Origin: a virus | DNA: 29,635 nucleotides | IMG/VR virus record: IMGVR_UViG_3300009080_000049 | Location: 1 to 29,635 of that record | Strand: one strand, 5' to 3' | Shown here: positions 28,001-29,635 of the stretch, piece by piece | How positions within the stretch are numbered: the first letter of the stretch is position 1 | How the letters are laid out: every line of letters starts with the position of its first letter | Made by a program: the position numbers and the translations under genes | Notes under the pieces: model-generated | Databases searched by the model: none | What the model saw: the letters and a program-made list of their open reading frames with translations, nothing else | What the model was told of the DNA's origin: nothing

Positions 28001-29635
28001 GCAACAGCAAAAGCATATCTTGGTGCAGGCAAAGTTGTAAACATTGTAGTTACAAATACAGGTACTGGATATACATCTGCACCAACAGTTACTATTACTG
28101 GATCACAGGCAGACGGATCTACAACAGCAATAGCATCAGCACAAATAGGCGAAACTGTTGTTAGAAGTATGCATGTCGAAATGAAGTTTGATAGAGTATC
28201 GGGCGAATATGTTATAATTGAATTACCAGAAACAGAAACATTTACTGGTACAGCAATTAACGATAAGTTTGCACTAAAATGGCCAATGAACTTAAGACGT
28301 AACAAAGTAAAAATTACGTTAAATGGTCAAATTTTACTACGTAGTGAGTATACGTTTACTAATATAGAAGACAATACTTATACCTATAAGCGATACAAAG
28401 GGCAAGTACAACTTACAACAACACCGCCGTTAGGATCAATAATTGTCGTAGAGTATGAAAAACAATCAACTATACTAAATGCACAAGACAGAATAAACCA
28501 TTTGTATAATCCTACTACAGGAATGCTAGGTAAAGAATTAAGTCAATTAATGACTGGCATTGACTATGGCGGAGTTGAAGTTAAGAGCTTTGGGTTCGAA
28601 GGTACATCGGGTTGGATGACTGACGAGTATGGTGCAGATACTTGGGATAGCTATGATAACGAATTCCAAGACGAAATATTCTTTGCAGACGGCACTACTG
28701 TTGCTATAGAACTAGATAATCCATTAGAAGACGGAATACAATATAATGTATACCTAAAACGTTCTGGACAAACTAAAGCAATTAGAATTGATGATCCTAA
28801 CTACGGTAATAATCCTGCAAATACACTTGCAAAGATGCAAACACTTACAGGTGACGGTGTAACACAGACTATTAATTTAGCAGAAAACGATATAGAAGTT
28901 AGCGATGGTGATATTGTTACTATAAGAAAAATAACTAGTGATGGTAGTTTTAAACCAGATCCTGATTCTTATGACACACTGTTAACAGGCGGCCAATTAG
29001 ACTATGGTAATGCAGCAGGTGTAAACGCAGATGATATTATTTTAGACGGTGATTTATTTGTTACTCCGCTAAATGCAGGCGGTCCTGAAGAATTAGTTAA
29101 CGGGCAAGTTATGGACTCGGTCAATATTACAGTGTTTGAAAGAACCGGTGAAGGCCAAGGACAAATATATAATCAAAATTATATAACTGACGGAACAACA
29201 ACTGAGTACCCATTAGGATTGTTACCAAACAGCAACGATGCTGTTATTGTTAAATTAGGTAATACAATAATTGATGCTAGTTTGTATACTGTTGATTATA
29301 AAACACTTACATTGGCATTTAAAGTTGCTCCGGTAACTGATCAAATATTAACAATTTTAACAGTTGGCGTAAACGGTCAAAACATAATTGATATAGGTAC
29401 AATAATTAGTGTAGCCGATGAAAATGTATATCAAACAAACATACTTTGGGACGATAATTATCAAATCTTCCTTAGAAAAGATGGTAACACACCAGACGGA
29501 CTTGAGCTTATTGCAAGGAAAGATAATGTTAACGGATTTATTGAATTTGAATTTAATCCACAAGTGCCAGTAGTTGGTACTAGATTAGATTATGAAATTT
29601 ATTCAAACAGTGATCAAATTAATTATAGTAAAATA
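16034..29635 (+). CDS. Giant baseplate/tail protein at the gp7 position, 3' end beyond the window
   Basis: An ATG overlapping the gp6 stop opens a frame with no stop for 4534 codons, to the last base of the window. Modules by residue: cupredoxin-like fold 190-305 (LTLYRGQTYTF, GHPFSF); conserved structural segments 412-482, 821-890, 1011-1186 and 1245-1296; CBM5/12-like modules near 1460-1501, 1718-1760, 2229-2256 and 2891-2933; FG-GAP-like propeller strands 2135-2217 and 2963-3176; glycine/tyrosine repeats 3583-3660 and 3962-4040; LNGQ-type hairpins near 4086-4143 and 4386-4450. From memory, marine T4-like phages carry similar giant structural proteins after gp6; T4 gp7 (1032 residues) occupies this place. 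Wedge role, with possible glycan binding, is inferred. GGAGGAAG at 16017-16024 is the likely Shine-Dalgarno. Confidence 0.88.
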   Translation, partial: MSYDNDQTDSPLPAGDNSNRKSVDLLPKYFRTQANKKILSSTIDQLVQPGTAEKVSGYMGRKNAKAFRAGDTYIADVTEQRENRQLEPATVSVDDLGNVNFFADYPDYVNQVNNFAGSVANQSKLNSQEYYAWNPNIDWDKFTNFREYYWLPNGPQTVTVFGKSLEEVSTYTVTTEDQDDNVVYKFSPPGFTPNPALTLYRGQTYTFEINTLGHPFSFSTDRRFTDAPFDVVKQADGSYNIVSTGSAENISSLYVQGITATDLNGNEINPVNVEEGFITFTVPFNAPEQLYYSSQSDVNTSGYIKVFDIIENTEIDVNDIIGKKTYTSSNKVKFSNGLKVKFAGNVTPEIYKNDEWFIEGVGSDIKLVKESDLVIPASYVGDKLVPFDSEGFDRLPFGNASAFAGTKDYIIVNRASVDRNAWSRYNKWFHKDVIEKSAEYNGQVPTVDQSARASRPIIEFNAGLKLFNFGTKAKNDVDLIDFKTKDAFSTVENATGYNIDGTNVAEGMRIVFNADTDRNVVGKIYTVNFILIDNIRQISLIEDTDSTPLVNETLLVKGGTTYKGNLFYFNGSMWKVAQDKIKVNQQPLFDVFDNNDDSFTTYNASTFSGTQLFGYKQGTGTNDSELGFPLSYRAIENFGDIQFNFPLVTDSFVYEENNENINVKVETGYLRKYTDLNTYVSENGWTKAHALSSQAIIRQYVVDTTTNDFAVDVFDASGDLNDLVVKVYVNNSFKQETTHYEINRINSIAYVRFNNDLTEDDVVVLRCYSATTKNKNGYYELAYNLERNPMNENIGDFTIAEVNDHVSTIIENTFEYDGNTFPGVSNLRDIGNTSKYGTRFVKHSGPIALASYHLTDKNANIVKALKYARIEYAKYKRVFLQVAENLGYDGPTKEHVDKVLEEINSQKTEGMSFYFSDMLPHGASKRTLHSVTASTGTFFALSKVFTLDTLSPNGVLVYLNDQLLCHGTDYVFTIEGFVNISATLAVGDEVEIYEYDTTDACFVPTTPTKLGLYPAYKPEIFLDTTYQTPKTVIQGHDGSITFAYGDFRDNLILDFERRIYNNLKQKYNTDIFDITDFQGGNFRDTGFNNIDINNAMVSDFVQWSVIAGDPDYTSNSFWKDTDTFRYNYKNMSSPQGNTLPGFWRGVYINAYDTDRPHSHPWEMLGFSIKPTWWETEYGAAPYTRNNFVLWEDLQNGIVREPGVPAKVVKKYKRPNLVNHIPVDENGNLLSPLDSNYAQNFIAVKTRDPYAFGDHTPAESAWRKSSEYPFALITSWLLNQPAKVMGTAFDLSRIERNKVGNLVYKPTNAIIRLKDLLFPNTYTDNQRVITSGLVNFIYNYIVSDINTNYNEYQTELTSLSNRLALKVGGFTDKSKFKLILDSRTPLNQGNVFVPTENYKLFLNTSSPVDIATYSGVVIQKNTNGYVVKGYDQALSTFKYYEPIASQRDPVINIGGISETFVNWDSGKQYVKGQNVRFDSFYYRVSDSHVSGQSFDTTKMSKLAELPLVGGRSNVLRRQFTNRVKTISYGTLLRTTQDVVDFLLGYEAYLKQQGFVFEYYNKDISVVEDWTYSVKEFMFWTTQNWAAGTVITLSPGAQQFNFTRPYVVVDNIFDNFYDYSLLKADGQKLDKSFSSIARDSENQFGLTVKNSADGIYSVKLPLVQREHVILLDNKTVFGDVIYDQEAGYRQERIKVTGYRSDNWSGGLNIPGFVYDEAEVRDWTPYKDYGIGKLVKHKEFYYVAIIDVTGTEFFIDNQWQRLDERPEAKLIPNFEYKINQFADFYDLDTDNFDLEQQKHAQHLIGYQKRKYLENIINDEVSQYKFYQGMLQDKGTSNSLINLFDALASADKESLEFYEEWALRVGQYGATENFDNVEFLLDESKIKTNPQPIELVSSIPANDTDTIYKLTPEEVYLKPQNYDHKPFPTITDYTSFVKDAGFVFDQDISYRINDKSDILTADISVIGADDYVWVTGENSNWDVLQHVTTDLRVTAISSFAAGRDTIDGTEGPGGLFTFNKAHPFVRGDIIGVQSTSASNDAFYSVESVFANSIEVLSGQNQTIETLEETDGFVSVLRSVKYDTIKEANAILENKVLKNQKIWVGDTGNWIVPIKNSVYTEKTHYNNPSDYDNTSTYEFGSSMTSNSSNTKLAFGDHSANNNKGLVYTYQRGSNLRELLYEATLELDTSVYPVSDDHRFGTDIDISADGKYLIVGSSTASDVASNYKSNYATSIEYSENDIVKYDENYWKAVRTITPESGSIAFSTFDSYANLERASDSSLLTLVLQGNPYLPNTSTDHLLIAAPFDQYRGTKPQDKLVLNWNSFTNFNRNTGSSNSVELFPQGINAQNTASQYTEPNANFIEGEHLIIEKIDSVLLVEPFTDPPQDGDIIETASGSATIYKAFQRDFKLVLYIKDTNGVFGPSGTINNSNGTLIGNYTQPNYNGTTSAIGGWWYINMPATQTYLTSDEFTNPSDYGIPAYGLVYQDILVYDEVNDSYARTTPNFYNNILDDVNSTIFPTRDEPGFVSVLSHRGAAYTNVDNDGIQNILDNRWLLRIPPSLAGQINQPNDKFRAYIDDQAVPADFDLLGIDASYINDNEHTVIDMWEGYIDFTFTKTQGADVVMLSDQDIDTGDFFEPAYIGKVFTDINGAIVNVNGADGDFIRDDRTGARARVAYYIRRATDQGRVYLKDVTGTFVQGNRMLLETKEGVAELDNLRIMGPINKISVTGNNTGKIAVMQKGTTFPAHPESYGGLDQFRDLNSFAYVNKEFWIYKENLTEAGTDAPASIPSTSNSDWQLVYNLPVTTAGSQVSKPANQGVYSIFNRIGSTWVNRGTFEIPNSSTNSNVGQQVAVSQENDLYRFYVGSKENLTVIKHGTDKYGKQYNYAFDINPHYRGEYNVDATYKTDEIVLYSNQLYSALTFVKGVTPTNTLKWRILNSQVNYLPTLPNAVNIFNDPAFDDLGESVTDFTKQITVSDNGQVLAISIVTDVSVDADNKVLVYRILDDRYVIDQTIVAPVSNTGWGSSIDLSEDGDTLVIADPESDIDGYNTGKVYVYAKSNNTFEMHQVLSGTGTQSEKFGNKVSISKDIIAVTSGNGDVATDTLFDGDITTFDDTFTSFPDKKIDSGSVRLYQKVKDAFILAEELDYDGDLTVLSASRFGEQVLINDNHVYVGVPGDPNDYYTEDTNPGSFVDYQVNQGTKPWTTLRSPNEIVDIKKIKSAFLYNTKTNSLVEYLDYIDPIQGKIAGPAEQELTFKSNIDLARYNVTTLPDYFSETSNWEEKYVGKLWWDLSTTRFYNPYQQDIVNQANVWSKLIPNYSVDVYEWVESTIPPAEWDSLADTSEGYAKGISGTSKYGNNAYSQKLAYDTLSQTFSDKYYFWVKNKKTIPAGDPTRSISGFEAEGLIGNPRGQGYSFLALLSNDRFVLYNSERLLKDKDVALHVSYYTQDTQEQNSHLEYHIVTEGLETSVPKADIERKWIDSLIGYDTRGRPVPNPELSLREKYGTLNSPRQSWFVNRQEAFKQVIERANITLKENIIVDDFSFSTLNSADVQPFVTDRTYDYKIDTLDELDFIGINKIQTAILRASIHGGTVTDIRIINSGRGYSDPTYDITTSTVRHGPSFELFGNGSGLDFNLEINNLGQISKVNIINGGSGYDENLRIEVRPLTVLVENDSTVNNKWATYEYNKNSNVWNRILSQSYDTTEYWDYVDWYAPNYTQFTRIDHRVDESYQLASTNAKLGQIVKIDNIGNGGWLLLKRTAETNSTDYTIDYDTIGRENGTIEINSKLYNVIENTVGYDLLGYDNRFFDTEPVTEARQIMTALKNDIFVDNLAVKWQELFFASIRYVLSEQQNVDWVYKTSFVKAKHNVGDLTQKINYQNDNLESYNDYINEVKPYKTNVREYLSSYENVDNTKTQTSDFDVPPYYDFTQNGIKTKSVKITDNSLVGVDSFFDDYPYKNWSENYGFKVIAVNIYNGGSNYTYPPTVTISGGGGTGATAKAYLGAGKVVNIVVTNTGTGYTSAPTVTITGSQADGSTTAIASAQIGETVVRSMHVEMKFDRVSGEYVIIELPETETFTGTAINDKFALKWPMNLRRNKVKITLNGQILLRSEYTFTNIEDNTYTYKRYKGQVQLTTTPPLGSIIVVEYEKQSTILNAQDRINHLYNPTTGMLGKELSQLMTGIDYGGVEVKSFGFEGTSGWMTDEYGADTWDSYDNEFQDEIFFADGTTVAIELDNPLEDGIQYNVYLKRSGQTKAIRIDDPNYGNNPANTLAKMQTLTGDGVTQTINLAENDIEVSDGDIVTIRKITSDGSFKPDPDSYDTLLTGGQLDYGNAAGVNADDIILDGDLFVTPLNAGGPEELVNGQVMDSVNITVFERTGEGQGQIYNQNYITDGTTTEYPLGLLPNSNDAVIVKLGNTIIDASLYTVDYKTLTLAFKVAPVTDQILTILTVGVNGQNIIDIGTIISVADENVYQTNILWDDNYQIFLRKDGNTPDGLELIARKDNVNGFIEFEFNPQVPVVGTRLDYEIYSNSDQINYSKI

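Overview
This window comes from the genome of a T4-like marine myovirus with a contractile tail, of the cyanophage or pelagimyophage kind. The evidence is a run of recognisable T4-type replication, recombination, transcription and baseplate genes (gp46, gp47, gp55, gp48, gp53, a gp27/gp5-type hub, gp25, gp6). The DNA is AT-rich, genes are packed with 1-8 nt overlaps, and gp55 has the long form typical of marine T4-like phages. The host cannot be settled from this window: no photosynthesis or other host-derived metabolic gene is present.

Left part (minus strand, 4789 down to 423). One leftward operon reads gp55 (late sigma factor), gp47 and gp46 (Mre11/Rad50-type nuclease), a 62-residue basic protein, then a GIY-YIG-type endonuclease. 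Two perfect-consensus sigma-70 promoters (TTGACA, 17 bp, TATAAT) serve this operon, one ahead of gp55 and one spanning the end of gp55 ahead of gp47. Host RNA polymerase should therefore transcribe it early. Positions 1-422 hold no gene that can be supported firmly.

Divergent 82-bp gap (4790-4871). The early promoter points left. A late-type box (one mismatch to NATAAATA) points right and shares one base with the early -35 element. A perfect late box lies before gp6 at almost the same distance from the start codon.

Right part (plus strand, 4872 to the end). This is a baseplate assembly line: tail-tube cap gp48, wedge gp53, a 1184-residue gp27-like hub protein ending in an M15 zinc peptidase, an 800-residue gp5-like spike ending in a lambda-endolysin-like muralytic domain, wedge proteins gp25 and gp6, and an open frame of at least 4534 codons that runs off the right edge. 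The giant protein sits where T4 has gp7. It contains cupredoxin-like, CBM5/12-like, FG-GAP-like propeller and glycine/tyrosine repeat modules.

How the genes work together: gp55, made early, redirects host polymerase to late boxes that drive the tail genes. gp46/47 processes DNA ends for recombination-dependent replication. The hub carries two peptidoglycan-cutting domains with different expected bond specificities, and the giant wedge or fibre-like protein probably forms much of the outer baseplate.
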